Numbered from the stretch's first letter, positions 10,903-23,150 are shown. The stretch: DNA of 51,205 nt from Chara braunii (GCA_003427395.1 BFEA01000067.1:2875723-2926927); one strand, 5' to 3'. The notes: a model not told the origin generated them from the sequence alone. Numbers and translations are program-made.

Positions 10903-11390
10903 GGGAGCGCTCCATTAGTGGACCACTGTCGTGTTCGACTCGACCGTGTGACCCTTTGACAGGTGAAACAACACGGGCAGTTGAACCACCACCGGTTGGT
11001 CCCGAAGTCTTGCCACTTGTACCGGCGATTGATCCCAATCTCACTGTCGGGTTGGACTCGACTGTGAGTTTCTTCGCTTGGTCAAGTCGGGAGCTCTGCA
11101 ATGCTGGACGAGTGTCGTGTTCGACACGACCGTGTGACCCTTTGAAAGGTGAAACGCCGCCGACAGTTGAACTACCCCTGCTTGGTCTCGAAGCCTTGCC
11201 AGTTGCACCGGCGATCGATCCCGATCCCACTGTCGGGTTCGACTCAACCGTGAGTTTCTTCGCTTGGTCAAGTCGGGAGCGCTCCAATGTTGGGCCACTG
11301 TCGTGTTCGACTCGACCGTGGGACCCTTCGACAGTTGAACCACCGCCGCTTGGTCCCTAAGCCTTGCCATGCGCACCGCCGCTCGATCCT
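10903..11390 (-). repeat. 186-bp (62-codon) coding tandem repeats
   Basis: The word GGGAGC(G/T)CT starts units at 10,903, 11,089 and 11,275, exactly 186 bp apart. The third unit is partial. On the minus strand each unit encodes a peptide with SRLDQAKKLTVESNPTV and GSHGRVEHD. Each unit contains the GTCGTGTTCGAC word that is amplified as satellites at 17-23 kb, so the satellites may derive from this coding repeat, or the reverse. Confidence 0.85.
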
Positions 11391-12802
11391 GATCCCTTGC
11401 ACTCTGTTTCTTTAGGCCCGTGAGACATTTTGGGTTTTCGCAGTTCACCATGACTTATGCCCTTGCCGCTTGCACCGACGCTTATTGCCGGACCCTCGGC
11501 ACTTGCGCCGGCGCTCAATCCCGATCCCTTTCCATGCCCACCGCCGCTTGATCATGATCCCTTGCCATCTGTTGCTTGACGCCCCTGAGACCTTTCGGTT
11601 TTTTGCAGTTCCCCACGACTTGCGTCCTTGCCTCTTGCAACGTCGCTTGGTCCTGGACCCTTGCCACTTGCACCGCTCCTCGATCCCAATCCTTTGTCGT
11701 GCGCACCTCCGCTTGATCCGGATCCCTTGCCATGCGCACCACCGCCGCTTGGTCCTTTCCTTTCCCCTTCTCTGTGCTCAAGATCTTCTTCGACATGCCA
11801 ATTATATCCATAAGTCGGGTTGGTTTCTCTATCATAGAACTCTTCCAGATACTCAAGCCACTGCGATGTTTTGAACTCTTGGAAAATTTTTTCTCTTCTT
11901 ACATCTAGTCTTGATTGAGAAACCTTCAGATTAAGTTGCAGGAGTCGCTTGCCAATCTGATTATTGGCGTGTTTGAGAAAGCTCGATTCTGACATACATC
12001 TATGGAGGCAAAACTGCCACCCCCCTTCTTCTTTTATAGCCATAACCCACTTCCCTCTCGCCAATGCAGGTTGGAAGTGCTTGGAGTGCCATATAAGGTG
12101 ATCACCCCATGTGTCATCATCTGTCACTATATGATCGTCTCGGCATACTATAGGCCCCGGAAGCTGCGCAATGTCCGCAGGGATTCTGTCTCCAATCTCG
12201 TACTCCAAAGGCTCATTAGATGGAGGTTGTTGTGGAGTTTGAGAGCGTAGCAATTCCATAACAGTACTTGGGTTGTTTGCAAATGGTAACAGACTTGCCA
12301 ACAACTCTGAGGAGAGCATTGCTTGAACCTTCGGATCCAGAATGCCTTTGGATGGCACCGTCATCGTATTGCCTGCCATCTGAGTAGGTGTAACAATAGA
12401 AGAAGTCGACGGACGAGTCGTTAACGGATCTGTTGAAACCGCCATACTTGAAGCTCCTCCATAACCGAACGATGTGCCTGGAACACCCATCCTCTGCGAA
12501 GCCGAGCTACAAGTTATTTGCCTCTCATCTGCCAAAGTCGCTTGCAAAGTGTCATCAACACTTTCTTCTTCTGAGTCCTCGGCATCAAACTCCTCATCAT
12601 TCTCAAAACAAGTCGCATAACCTGCGATAGTAATTGCCCCGATTTGTTGGTCGAAGTACATTGTCTCCAAACGGTCAAAAAATGCAACTTCCGTCTCCGA
12701 TGGCGCCTTATGATAACCCCTCAAAAGCGTCTCCACTTTTCTTCTTCTGAAGACATAAGCACGTTCCCCTCTGTATTGCGGCTTTGTTTCAAAAAGAAAC
12801 TT

Positions 12803-13141
12803 TCAAATATTGACGATGTTTTGGCCAACTTTGTAGACGAGATCACGGTCTTCATCATGTCGAGGAGGCGGCTTAACGAATTTGGCGAAGTTATCTCGAG
12901 TTACGACCATCTTGTTGATGAACTGAATGAGGAACTCGAACTTCATACCCTCCCCTTCCAGCACAATGCAATGACGGTGACTCTTTAACAACTCCCAAAC
13001 CAACGTCGCATGACCTTTTCCCAGGAAAACGACAGCCTCATCGGCAGGACAAAAGTGCTCCAATATTTTCACCATAGCATTCAGCTTCCTTTCCATACCA
13101 TCATAGACAACTTTCTCCTTTGGTTCCATACCTGCCATTTT
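12803..13141 (-). other. Possible methyltransferase-like segment of the pseudogene
   Basis: The peptide has the pattern D-x-A-V-V-F-L-G-K-G-H-A-T, then a helix WELLKSHRHC, then IVLEGEGMKFEFL. This order (Gly-rich loop after a beta strand, helix, then an acidic strand end with Arg-x-C-I-x-L-E) resembles motif I and the following acidic residue of SAM-dependent amino-methyltransferases. A catalytic D/N-P-P-Y/W motif is not visible nearby. The similarity is weak, and the segment may be an inactive derivative or a coincidence. Confidence 0.25.
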
Positions 13142-16100
13142 TCACTTTGTTGGCGGAAAAATCTTCTCCACGACATCAGTCAACATCTTCGTTTTTTTCT
13201 CTCTCCGGACAAGTGTCGATATGTCAGCCACCTGTTCACCAGATGATGGACCTGCAGCTTGAATATCTTCAAACAAGGGAATAGTGTTGCGATGATAATC
13301 CCCGTCGTTGGAGTACATGATGACCAACATTCTGTTTGTGTCCTTCAAAAACAAGTTTGCAACCTTATATGACAATTTCCCCTTTGTTTGTTGTTGACGA
13401 GTCCATTTCAGAAGAGACAAGTGAATGTCCCACCTCGCGACTCGCTTGAAGAATATGAACTCACAAGCGCGTGGAACGAAGCACAAATCCAGGACGGATG
13501 TGTGGCACGTCAGATGTCTGACGACTCTATACATCTCCTTGCAATCCATCTCGTCTGAAACATCGCTCGGTTCCCATTGGAAAGGTACGAAAACAGACTC
13601 CACGTCCTGTTTCTGGAAATGTATATATTTCGCTTGTCCCGACATACGAATGCTTTGCGAACCCTCAGTTTCGGATCGGCGCAACAACTTGTTGACAAAT
13701 TGAATAAACTCTTCGGGGCATTTCTCTGCAAGCGATTTTGTTTTCTTGAAGCCCTCTTCTCCTTTCTCGTCCTCTCCTCCAAGTGTAGTCGGAAATGACC
13801 ACACCCAGTTCATGTCTTTGAAATGCTGTCGCTGGTCGATCCACCTCTCGGATGTCAATCCTTGATCATGATACTTATTGAACATATCAGAAAGGTTGTC
13901 GAAGAATGGTTTCTTCCACTCTGACGGCTTCTTGTGAGGGTCAGAAATGAAGACAAAGTAGTGAAATATTTTTAACATTGCTCTTTCCAGCTTCACCATT
14001 TCCACGTATGTCTCCATCGAATGTTTCTCCGCACTTTGAGCAGTTTTACTGAGCTTTGGAGCCAGCACGACACTGCCCGCGAGAATGTCTCGCAACAGTT
14101 GAAGCCGCTCACGCCTCCCCAACGTAGACATAGCCTTCCATGATTTGATATCCGGATCGTGCACAACCATGAGGTAACCAAGTCCTTTAGTACTCTGAAT
14201 CCAGTGCACTGGAACCCTGACTCCATTTTTCAACTCGAATCCGGGTCCAGGTCTTGGCGCTTTCCCCGATTCACCTTGTTTGGTGGCAGGTATCACAGCA
14301 TTTCTCCCCGGCAACTGTCCACTTTCCCAACCAGAATACATTTGTCGCACCTTGTCGAAGACTTCTTCTGTCGCCTTTGCCAATATCATGTAAGGCCCAA
14401 GGAAGTCGGATCACTCCCTGGTCCATTGCTTAAGCGACATAGTAACCAAATGATCAATTCCGGTCGAGCGTAGAGCCTTCCCCGCAAACTTTCCGTACTC
14501 CACATTTTTTACGTCTGCAGCAAATCCGCCTATAGCATCAGGACGACCGGATGCCAGCAATTTCGTATGTCCTGAATGACAGCAATCTAGTGTGGAGGAG
14601 TATTCCATTTGTTCTTCGCATTTTGGAAAGTGCTCAAGGTGCCGTAATTCTCCATGCTCCTATCCGGATAGCAAACAGACCTTGCAGTCCAGTAATCCAA
14701 ACGGACCTCACGGACGATGTTAGGGCGCTCTTGAAAATATTTCCTTGCCGCCGCAACATTATGTTAACCATTGAGAGGGTATCCGTAGTACTTGCGCACG
14801 GATTGGAGATCGAATTTATCGGGCGTCACTCTTCTTGCTCTCGCATTTGTTCCGGAAGCGTCAGTATGCATTGTATCATGTAGCCCAACCAACAAAAAGG
14901 CAGGCTTCTCATATAACATACATACATTCACCCCGACTGCTCCGGTCGTTCTCTCTCTGATGGCTGCCTCACTCTATTCAACCATTGCATCGTAAATGTC
15001 ATCAACATGTTGTTGACCGAGAAAACGTTGATTATATCTGAACTCCTCGTCAGGGATATCCAGAATCCTGTCAAACTTGACAAAAATGAACTGCATGTCC
15101 GGCCTCTGGTTACCATTCTCGCCGAACTCAAGGAAGAAGCCTTTGCCCAGATGACCAGAAGAGTTCCCAAGCGGCAGAATCTGCAAACTTGGCGGTTTGG
15201 TGACTGTCTTGCCCACAGCGTCTTCATCTGATTGTGGGTGGTCCGCTGGGGAAACGAAAGTTTTTTCCATCACACCTCCCTTCGCTGCTTTTTTCCTTGG
15301 CTGTCGTTTTTTCTTCATGGCCTCCTCAGCCTCTCGCGTACGCTGGATCGCCTCATCCATTGGCAACAGTTTCAACTTGCGTTTGTGACCCCCCTCCTGC
15401 TTGGTTCTCTTACTGTCCAAAGCACTTCTCCTCTTTTGCTTGATCTTCCTCTTCTTCTCAGCCAGCCGTGTTGCACCGGCATGTCCCGTCACGACCGTCA
15501 TTTTGTGGTGCATTCCCCCGCGCCCTCGATCCACATCCCAATGTCCATGTCCTGGCGGGAGCTGTTGCTTTCGTTTGCGACCCCGATGAACATCTACATA
15601 CCCTCCCTTGCCGGTCGTTTCCTCTTCTTGCCCTTCATCCATATATTCAATCCCTAGCCCACCCTCTAATTCGCCACCCCTCTCGCTGATTGTCTGCTCA
15701 CTCTCTACTTGAGGTTCTTCCCCACGCTCTCCTCTGTCATCGCCACCCTCCTCATATTCTTCACGTTCTTCGTCGCGCTCTGAATCTTCCTCGCTGTTCT
15801 CCTCGTCGTCATCTCCAAAATATTGCAGCCGGCTTGGAATGGTGAAGTCATAATGTGGTGGGTGGACCAAGGAAAAGGGTTCCTTGGTTGATGTTGTTCT
15901 GGACTTCATAGGGGCTGACGGCACGATTTGGCCGCGACACGGACCTTTCTCCCCGATCTGCCCAGATTTCGGAACTCGCGTTGCAGCAATCGGAGTCCGA
16001 AGGGATTGCGGAGGGCGGACACCTATAGTGAGTGGTCTCGACGAGGGAGCCGCCTCCAAGGATGACGAAAGCACACTTTTCGGCTCAGATATGCGGTCGT

Positions 16101-17122
16101 CGGGATGCGCCACCGGCTCCTGCCCTGCGACCACATTACTATCGAAGAATGCGAAAACCGATGGAAGGTCCCACAACTTCGATTTCTTCGTCCCCGGCGG
16201 ATTGAAAATATCATAAAGCGTCTTACCGTACCCAGCGTGTTTGGCCCAACGTAGAGCAACGCGTTTGACATATATCATCCGCTCACCTTTAGCTTTAAGG
16301 ACCATCGTCAACTTCAACATGACAAACGGTGAACCTCGTCCACTCCACTTCACCACACCGCCAATCGGCACAATGTTATCTTTGATCCCCACGTACAGAA
16401 CCAGTCCACTCGAGGGTTCCCCGATTCCACCCACCCAGTCCAACATCCAGCACTTGTCTTTGTGGTCGACGACGGGCACCTCGTCCCCCACACCTACTAC
16501 GGATGTTTCACCAGACCTTTTACGCCTGGGCACAACGTCTATCGCAGATTTCCCCTGCCGACCACCAGTCACCTCCTCCTGACCCGCAGGCCCGCCACTC
16601 ATCAACACAGCCACATCCGGTCCAGAACTGCGAACACGAGTGGAAGGAGTGCCCGTAGAAGGCGCACCCCGCAGCACCGGGGCTCGTTGGCCCGTAGACC
16701 CTGGTGTCTCATCAGTCCCTATGCCAGCGGTCGGTGTCCCCTTCGTTTTTTTCGGAGATTGCTCCATGCTCCCGGAACTTCTACTAGCACGTTGTTTGTT
16801 CGGCTTCCCCTCCCGATCCATCTTGAGCGGCCAGTCGCAGCTGAAAGAAAACGCACAAATGCAAACGGAGTCATTGCCTTGTCGATGCGCGAACACCATA
16901 GGAATCGAAAACAGCAATAGACAAGAACATGCAACAACAGAAGCGGGACACTGGACGACCATCGTGTCGAACTCGACGGACAGAGTCGGATACAAGGACA
17001 ATAGCAAGGCAATACAGCGCGACGGCGACAGTGTCCCTTCAACTCATCGTCGTGTTCGACTCGACGGAAGGAACCGCACCTCATGAGGTCGCCGAAAGAC
17101 ACACGCATCGTCCGGCGACTAT

Positions 17123-17263
17123 CGTGTCGAACACGACAAACAGCGGACGATAGATCACAGTGTCGCTGTCGTGTCGAACACGACAAACAGCGGACGACAG
17201 ATCACAGTGTCGTTGTCGTGTCGAACTTGACGGTCGGAAGCGGACGTCATGACACAATCGTCG
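17123..17263. repeat. 47-bp tandem repeat
   Basis: CGTGTCGAACACGACAAACA starts units at 17,123 and 17,170, with a third start at 17,217 that diverges. Looser copies continue to about 17,440. It is the same word family as the 19-22 kb satellites and probably lies in an intron or spacer between the minus-strand coding segments. Confidence 0.85.
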
Positions 17264-17639
17264 AGCCCGGCACGACAAACAGCGGGCGACACATGTCGCG
17301 GGTGAACGACCTGCACGTCCTCATCGGACACAAGCATGAAAGCGGGGCAACATCGCACAACAGCGACACAGTCCTCCAACTCGTCGTCGTGTCCGACTCG
17401 ACGGTCGGAAGCGGATGTCATGACACGGTCATCGAGTAATCGAACACGAGAACAGAAGACGAGAGATGTTGGTGGGAGAACAACCTGCACGATCGAGTCG
17501 GACACGACGACGAATGCAGGCCGATATCGCGTGAGCACGACACTGCCCCTTCAACTCGTGGTTGGTTCCGTCTCGTCGGTCGCAAGTGTAGTTCCCCAAG
17601 GCTCACAGGCCGGGGGTTTATGTTCCGTCGTTCGTGTAT

Positions 17640-18100
17640 CGCGCCCACAACATGAGAACAACAAGCAGATACTGGGTATTGTTCGCAAGAAATCACAACA
17701 TGAGAACAACAAGTTTTTCGCAAGGAAACATAACATGAGAACAGCATTCTGACACTTTGTACTTTTCGCTAATGCGAAGTCCATGTAGACGCAGTCCGAA
17801 CAATGTGTCATTGTTGAACGCTCAACCAAAAAAACAGAACAGCAATTAGACACTCCGTACTGGTTTGTTGCTCGTTCATGTGTCGTCGTTCCCGGATTTC
17901 AGGATATCGAAGACAAGATCAGGACAACAATGACACACTGCGTATTTTTCGCGACAAAACACAACATGAGAACAACAAGCACATAATGCGTTTTTTTCTC
18001 AAGAAAACACAACATGAGAACACCAATCGGACACTTCGTACTTTTCGCTCAATTGGAAGTCCATAAAAACAGCAATCGGACACTTTGTACTTTTCTCGAG
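17640..18100. repeat. AACATGAGAACA tandem repeats (48-bp period)
   Basis: The word CATGAGAACA occurs at 17,651, 17,699, 17,734 (offset), 17,965 and 18,013. Two of the intervals are exactly 48 bp. Intervening units share TTTGTACTTTTCGC and AGTCCAT. No coding role recognised. Confidence 0.8.
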
Positions 18101-18224
18101 AAACACGGCGCCGGAAGCGCCGGACAAACAGGAGAACACGTAGCAACGACGACAGTGTCGACAATTTGCGAAAGTATCACACGTCGGAAAACATTGAACG
18201 ACAAAGGGGACCGACGAAGGTTGT

Positions 18225-19142
18225 CTATCGGCTATGGCAAACTCTCCCGCTGTTGCGGCCATTCAATATGCCAAGTGTCGATCCGAAGGCCAGCCGCTGC
18301 AGCTCGTCGACGGTAGAGTTATCAGCAAACACAGAAATGTATGGCATGCGCACGAACCCGGAATTTCCGATGAGAGAACCGCCTATAGCATCCCGAATAT
18401 AAATCATTTTAGTCTCGACCTCGCGCCAAGCGCCCACGTCCTCCACCTTGCCACCGACCACGATATCCAGTTTCCCATCGACCTCTCTTTGAACTAAACT
18501 CATGTCCCTTCCGGACATAGCCAACTCGTTCCTGGACACATACACGACAATGTCTGTCAAGTTGCGCGCCCTGTCCGAACAGGCAATGCAGAGGACCCTA
18601 CAGAAGATGAAGTATCCCAAGCGCAATCTCACACAACAGTATGACACTGCTTGAGGCGACAGACCCGGAGATCGCAATGGATACTGATCGAGGAACCGCG
18701 AATGTCGCGCACAGTCGAGCAACTCCTGCTTCACAACATGACACCATGTGCGCGGCGAGGTTGTCACGTATTCGCAATCTAAAACACCGAAAAGGTGGCT
18801 AAATTTCAACTTCTTACACAAATGACGCAAATGCACGGGACCCAACACATCGGACGGCACAACAATACGTTTTCCGAATTCCAACGTATTGGCGAACTTA
18901 TAATCGCCCGCCCACAGGCACTTCTTCGTCATGTTCTCTCACTCATACTCCTCCCAGAAGTCCAAATGTTTGTCGACAAACAGGACGACTGTCATCCAAG
19001 GATCGGACTCGATGTCTTCGAGACTAGCGCCGTCAAAGGTTGTGCTGCCCAGACATCGTCGGACGTGTAGCGCGCAAGGTGGGAAAGGGTGTGCCTTTCG
19101 TGCACGCCAAAGTGCTGGGGTCATCCAATGAGAGATCTTCAA
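18225..19142 (-). pseudogene. Hypothetical protein exon, one in-frame stop
   Basis: About 306 codons on the minus strand in one frame, interrupted only by TGA at 18,939-18,941. Upstream, a TTATGCCGTGCAG sequence near 19,160 would serve as a 3' splice site. The product is globular, with WMTVVLFVDKHLDFWEEYE before the stop and MTKKCLWAGDYKF after it. It also has two stretches rich in hydrophobic residues and Cys, including LGYFIFCRVLCIACSDRARN, and a C-terminal VFADNSTVDELQRLAFG. I recognise no domain. It is on the same strand as, and upstream of, the 10.3-16.8 kb pseudogene, and could be its first exon with the 17-kb repeats as intron. Confidence 0.55.
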
Positions 19143-19429
19143 AGCGACAGTGAAGCGCCCTGCACGGCATAAGTGGAACGATCAACAATAACATGGAACA
19201 ATTGTCCTCGCCCCAACAATGCAAACAATCCAGGCCGCACGACATTGCACTGCACAAAATCTATGCGCACAATCCATGCACACAATCCACGCATGCAATC
19301 CATGCACACAATCTATGCACACAATCCACACACACAAGCAGCCTAGGACACGCACACATTCGACGCCTCCCCACACACGCCGCACACGACACAAACAGCC
19401 CAGGGTCGTGTCGGACTCGACGATCGTGT

Positions 19430-19905
19430 CACACACGACAGTCGTGTTCGACTCGACGAGAGGGCACGATCCTGTTCGACTCGACGACAAGGCACGATCG
19501 TGTTCGACTCGATGGCAGGGCACGATCGTGTTCGACTCCACGACAGGGCGCGATCGTGTTGGACTCGAAGACCGTGTCGGGCTCGACGACGATCGTGTCG
19601 GACTCCACGACAGGGCACGATTGTGTTCGGCTCGACGACAGGGCACGACCGTGTTCGACTCGACGACAGGGCACAATCGTGTTGGACTCAACGATCGTGT
19701 CGGACTGGACGATCGTGTCGGACTGGACGATCGTGTCGGACTCGACATTCGTGTTCGACTCGTCGATCGTGTTCGACTCAACGACAGGGCACGATCGTCT
19801 TCGACTTGAGGATCTCATCGGACAATCGTGTTTGACTCGACGCGGCAGGGACAATCGTGTTCGACTCGACAACAGGGCATGATCGTGTTGGACTCGACGA
19901 TTGTG
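19430..19905. repeat. 28-bp-type satellite of the TCGTGTTCGACTCGACG word
   Basis: Irregular array of units built from GATCGTGTTCGACTCGACG plus ACAGGGCAC, about 28 bp with shorter variants. Because the word lacks stop trinucleotides in most frames, all frames are open for hundreds of codons. The apparent long ORFs on both strands are a consequence of this, not genes. Confidence 0.9.
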
Positions 19906-19924
19906 TCGGACTCGACGGTCGTGT

Positions 19925-20432
19925 TCGGCACGACAATTCGCTCGGTTGTCGAGTTCGATTCGACGACCGGCCAGATCCTTGTGTCCGAGACGACTCCTGC
20001 TCCGGTCCGTTGCCGTGTTCGACTCGACGGTGCTCCTCCAGTCGTCGTCTTCGGCACGACGATTCGCTCGGTCGTCGAGTTCGATTCGACGACCGGCCAG
20101 ATCGTCGTGTCTGAGACGACTCCTGCTCCGGTCCGTTGTCGTGTTCGACTCGACAGTGCTCCTCTTGTCGTCGTCTTCGACAGGACGATTCGCTCGGTCA
20201 TCGAGTTCGATTCGACAACCGACCCGATCGCCGTGTCGGAGACGACTCCTGTTCCAGGTCCGTTGTCGTGTTCGACTCGACGGTGCTCCTCCAATCGTCG
20301 TCTTCGGCACGACGATTCGCTCAGGCGTTGAGTTCGATTCGACGACCGGCCCGATCGCCGTGTCCGAGATGACTCCTGCTCCGGTCCGTTGTCGTGTTCG
20401 ACTCGACGGTGCTCCTCCTGTCGTCGTGTTCG
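19925..20432. repeat. 126-bp tandem repeat, four units
   Basis: Units start at TCGGCACGAC-type positions 19,925, 20,051, 20,177 and 20,304, with a final partial start at 20,430. The period is 126 (once 127) bp. Each contains ATTCGCTCGG, GAGTTCGATTCGAC and GAGACGACTCCTG. The period is a multiple of three, but no transcript evidence can be read from sequence. Confidence 0.95.
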
Positions 20433-20479
20433 ACACGACCCCTATCAACCGAAAGTGCCACGTGGCGTTACGTGGTTGC

Positions 20480-21340
20480 ATCGGGGCTTGATGGTTGTGT
20501 CCTCACCGTCTGATCCTGCGGACTCGGGGTGCTCCGCTGTGGTTGCGCGTCACGTTCTGGGGTCGTCTGCTCGCCTCTGTCGTCGCGACCTGCGACCGTC
20601 GGCACCTTCGTTGTGGTCCGCCGTCGCGTCTCGCAGGTGGTCTGCTATGCACGGACCTCCGATGCATCAACGAATCCCTGCGCTCCGCCACCGCCGTGCA
20701 CGTAGTCTGTTGTGCACGAGCCTCCGCTGCGTTGGGCTGTTGCTGCGTCAACGGACGTCCGCTGCGCGGCGCTGTTGCTGGGTTGCCCACCCAAAACCGA
20801 ACGAAACTGAAAATGGGAAGTGGTGGGCCCTCCGGACGCGCCTGGTGGCCGTCCAATTCGGGAATGGGGACGGTCGGGATGATCGGCTGGCTGCAGGCGG
20901 GGATCCGGTGGTGCGGCCAGTGGACCGCCCTATTTTCCCCCGGGTGAATCTTAGCCGTCAAACTGTCGGCAGGCCATCGGCCACGATCGTTTTTCCCCCC
21001 TGGGCAAAGCGAAGGCGAGGGGATAAAGTTTCGCGCCAGAGTACAATGCCATCCCTCTTCCCCACAAGAGCGTTTCCGCACCTGAGTAGCCGCAACCTTT
21101 GTCAGCGCTCCGTTGTTCACGTTCTGGGAGAATCAGCGCAGCAGTCCGCCAGCGTTAACACGACAACTGGCCCTCTCTCCAGGTTAGTGCCACTTCCACC
21201 AACCTGGCTCCCCCCACAATCCTCCCCCAACCCCCCCCCCCCCNTGGAGAAACAAAGAAAAAAGCCTCAGTGGCCCGCCCTGTCCTGTGTTAGTTTTTTG
21301 GTGACATCAACAAATTTCCTCCAACAGTTCTTTATGGCGT
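20480..21340. other. Unassigned interval
   Basis: GC-rich, no recognised gene. One ambiguous base (N) at 21,244 follows a run of C, suggesting a sequencing difficulty. No conserved frame seen. Confidence 0.4.
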
Positions 21341-21344
21341 TTAT

Positions 21345-21835
21345 TTGTGCAGGTCGTCGTGTCGAGCAAGATCGTCGTCGTGTCGACCACGGTCGTCGTC
21401 GTGTCGAACGCGATCGTCGTCGTGTCGAGCACGATCGTCATCGTGTCGAACACGATCGTCGTCGTATCGAGCACGCCCGCCATCGTGTCGCGCACGACCG
21501 CCGAGGTGTCGGACACGATCATCATCGTGTCGAGCACTATCGTCATCGTGTCCGACACGATCGTCGAGGTGTTCGACACGATCGTCGTTCTGTCCAACAT
21601 TGTCATCGTCGTGTCGGGCACGACGACGCTCGTGTTGAACACGATCCTCGTCGTGTCGAACGCCATCGTCGTCAGGTGGAGCATGACCGTCGTCGTCTCG
21701 AACACGGTCGTCGTTGTGTCCGACACAATCGTCGTCCTATCCGACACGGTCGTCGTCGACACAGTCATCGTCGAGTCCAACACGGGTGTCGTCGTGTCCA
21801 ACACGAGCGTGGTCGTGTCCAGCACCTACGCTGCA
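21345..21835. repeat. 21-bp minisatellite, about 23 units
   Basis: Degenerate 21-bp unit GTCGTGTCGAACACGATCGTC and variants. The word is nearly self-complementary (CGTGTTCGACACG against CGTGTCGAACACG), so single strands could fold. In one plus frame it gives a seven-residue V-V-V-S-N-T-I repeat and on the minus strand a T-rich repeat. Openness in several frames makes coding doubtful. Confidence 0.9.
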
Positions 21836-21881
21836 GGTTCCGAGAAGAGATAACCGTCGTCGACGACGCGATCCCCAAGTG

Positions 21882-22149
21882 GGGTCGAGTAGGGCACAGC
21901 ATCCGTGTTCGACACGACGGAGCCGCGGAAGACAGCATCGTTGTCGTGCCGAACACGAAGTAGTGTTTTTCTTTCCTGGAACCCGGGAGCCGCAGCGCCG
22001 CTGTCGTGGGGTCGAGAAGGGCACAGCGTCCGTGTTCGACATGACGGAGCCGCGGAAAACAGCATCGTGGTCGTGTTTGTCACGACAGCGGCGCTGCGGC
22101 TCCCGGGTTCCAGGAAAGAAAAACACTACTTCGTGTTCGGCACGACAAC
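21882..22149. repeat. Perfect 69-bp inverted repeat with 72-bp spacer
   Basis: Positions 21,940-22,008 are the exact reverse complement of 22,081-22,149. The arms contain TTTTTCTTTCCTGGAACCCG and its complement. The spacer 22,009-22,080 is a diverged direct copy of the sequence just left of the first arm (21,882-21,939). Perfect arms imply recent formation or gene conversion. It may be a foldback satellite variant or an assembly feature. Confidence 0.9.
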
Positions 22150-22233
22150 GGACGCTGCAGGCTAACTGCGGTCGGCGCAAAGCACAGCGTGTGCCGTGCT
22201 CGGCATATGCTGTGCTGTTGCGGACTGTTTACT

Positions 22234-22383
22234 GTCGTGTTCGACAACACGAGACCACGGACATTCGATGCCACTGTGGAAAAAACGAGCGTCGATACAA
22301 CCGCAGGAGTCGTGTTCGACAACACGAGACCACGGACAACCGATACCACCGTGGAAGAGACGAGCGTCGATACAACCGCGGGA
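22234..22383. repeat. 75-bp tandem duplication
   Basis: GTCGTGTTCGACAACACGAG begins at 22,234 and 22,309. Each unit ends near GCGTCGATACAACCGC(A/G)GGA. The two units differ at a handful of positions. Confidence 0.9.
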
Positions 22384-22899
22384 GGTACGATCTACCCCAC
22401 CGTCGATATAGGTGCCACGTCCCGCGGCAGAAACAACCGTCGGACACGGCCGTCTTCTTCATTTCCGTGTCGTCATCGTGTCGAACCCGATCGTCGTCGT
22501 GTACACCCGATCGTCGTCGTGGCGGTCACAATCAAACTGTCCCCAAGTCCTGTGGGACACGACTCGCACAGCGTCCGTGTTCGACACGACGGGACCGCAG
22601 GAAAAACTACTGTCGTCCTGTTCGATGCCACGCCGGTCGCTGCGGTGGCCACTCTCCCGGACAGCCCTTCTCTTCCGTGTCGACATCGTCCCGTCGGCAC
22701 GGGTCGGGTCAGACCACCACCTTGGGGCGCACTCCTGCTCGTGGGCAATCGGCCACAGTCACTCACGTTCGAGAGAAGTGTTCCGACTTGCACGCGTGGC
22801 AAACAGTCCAGTGCGAGTTGCACCCGCAGAACATAGTATCCGGGTGACTGTCTTTTGTATTTTATTACACTGATTGTAAATTGGGAGATTGTGATGATA

Positions 22900-23150
22900 T
22901 GAAATGGAGTCCCTCTCGTGTTGGACACAACGGTAGCGTTGCCATAGTCATTTGCCTGCTCAGTCTAAGGTTCTAGGAGCCCATCGTATGTCGTCACTAG
23001 AGTTCCTCGACCGACATCATGTTCGAACTCTGCGCAAATTTTGCTTTGAATCCGCGGAGTCTAGTACCCGGAAATCAAGAGTGGGGTCCCTTTCGTGTTG
23101 GACGAGACGGTCTCGTTGCCACGGTGGTTTTCCTGCTCGTTATGGGTTAT
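22900..23150. repeat. Imperfect ~178-bp tandem repeat
   Basis: The block CTCGTGTTGGAC, ACGGT, CGTTGCCA and CCTGCTC near 22,915-22,965 recurs as TTCGTGTTGGAC, ACGGT, CGTTGCCA and CCTGCTC near 23,091-23,140. The following GTCGTC and TAGAGTTCCT / GAAGTTCCT words also recur. No gene recognised. Confidence 0.65.

Larger units (their letters stand above)
10290..16838 (-). pseudogene. Large decayed hypothetical gene of transposon type
   Basis: Minus-strand frame of about 6.5 kb. A plausible 3' splice site (TTTTCTTTCAG at about 16,839) precedes a peptide starting MDREGKPNKQ. The first part (16,838-14,977) is acidic then basic low complexity (DDDEENSEEDSERDEE, later RKKAAKG). The central part (14,970-12,806) is globular-looking, and the last part is Gly/Ser/Lys-rich with 62-residue repeats. 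In-frame stops fall at 14,974 (TAG), 14,764 (TAA), 14,587 (TAG), 14,411, 13,142, 12,803 and 11,552 (TGA) and 11,357 (TAG). A frameshift lies near 14,538, and a 43-bp duplication at 10,798-10,883 shifts the frame again. Between stops the protein-like sequence continues in frame, so this is one dead gene. Family unrecognised; I recall similar hypothetical proteins in charophyte algae. The minus-strand exon at 18.2-19.1 kb may be upstream of it and the Ulp1 piece downstream. Confidence 0.65.

Noticed and set aside
19430-21963. Long open frames (up to 524 codons) on both strands in the satellite region
   Set aside because: The repeat word lacks stop trinucleotides in most frames, so openness is compositional; the products are simple repeats without domains.
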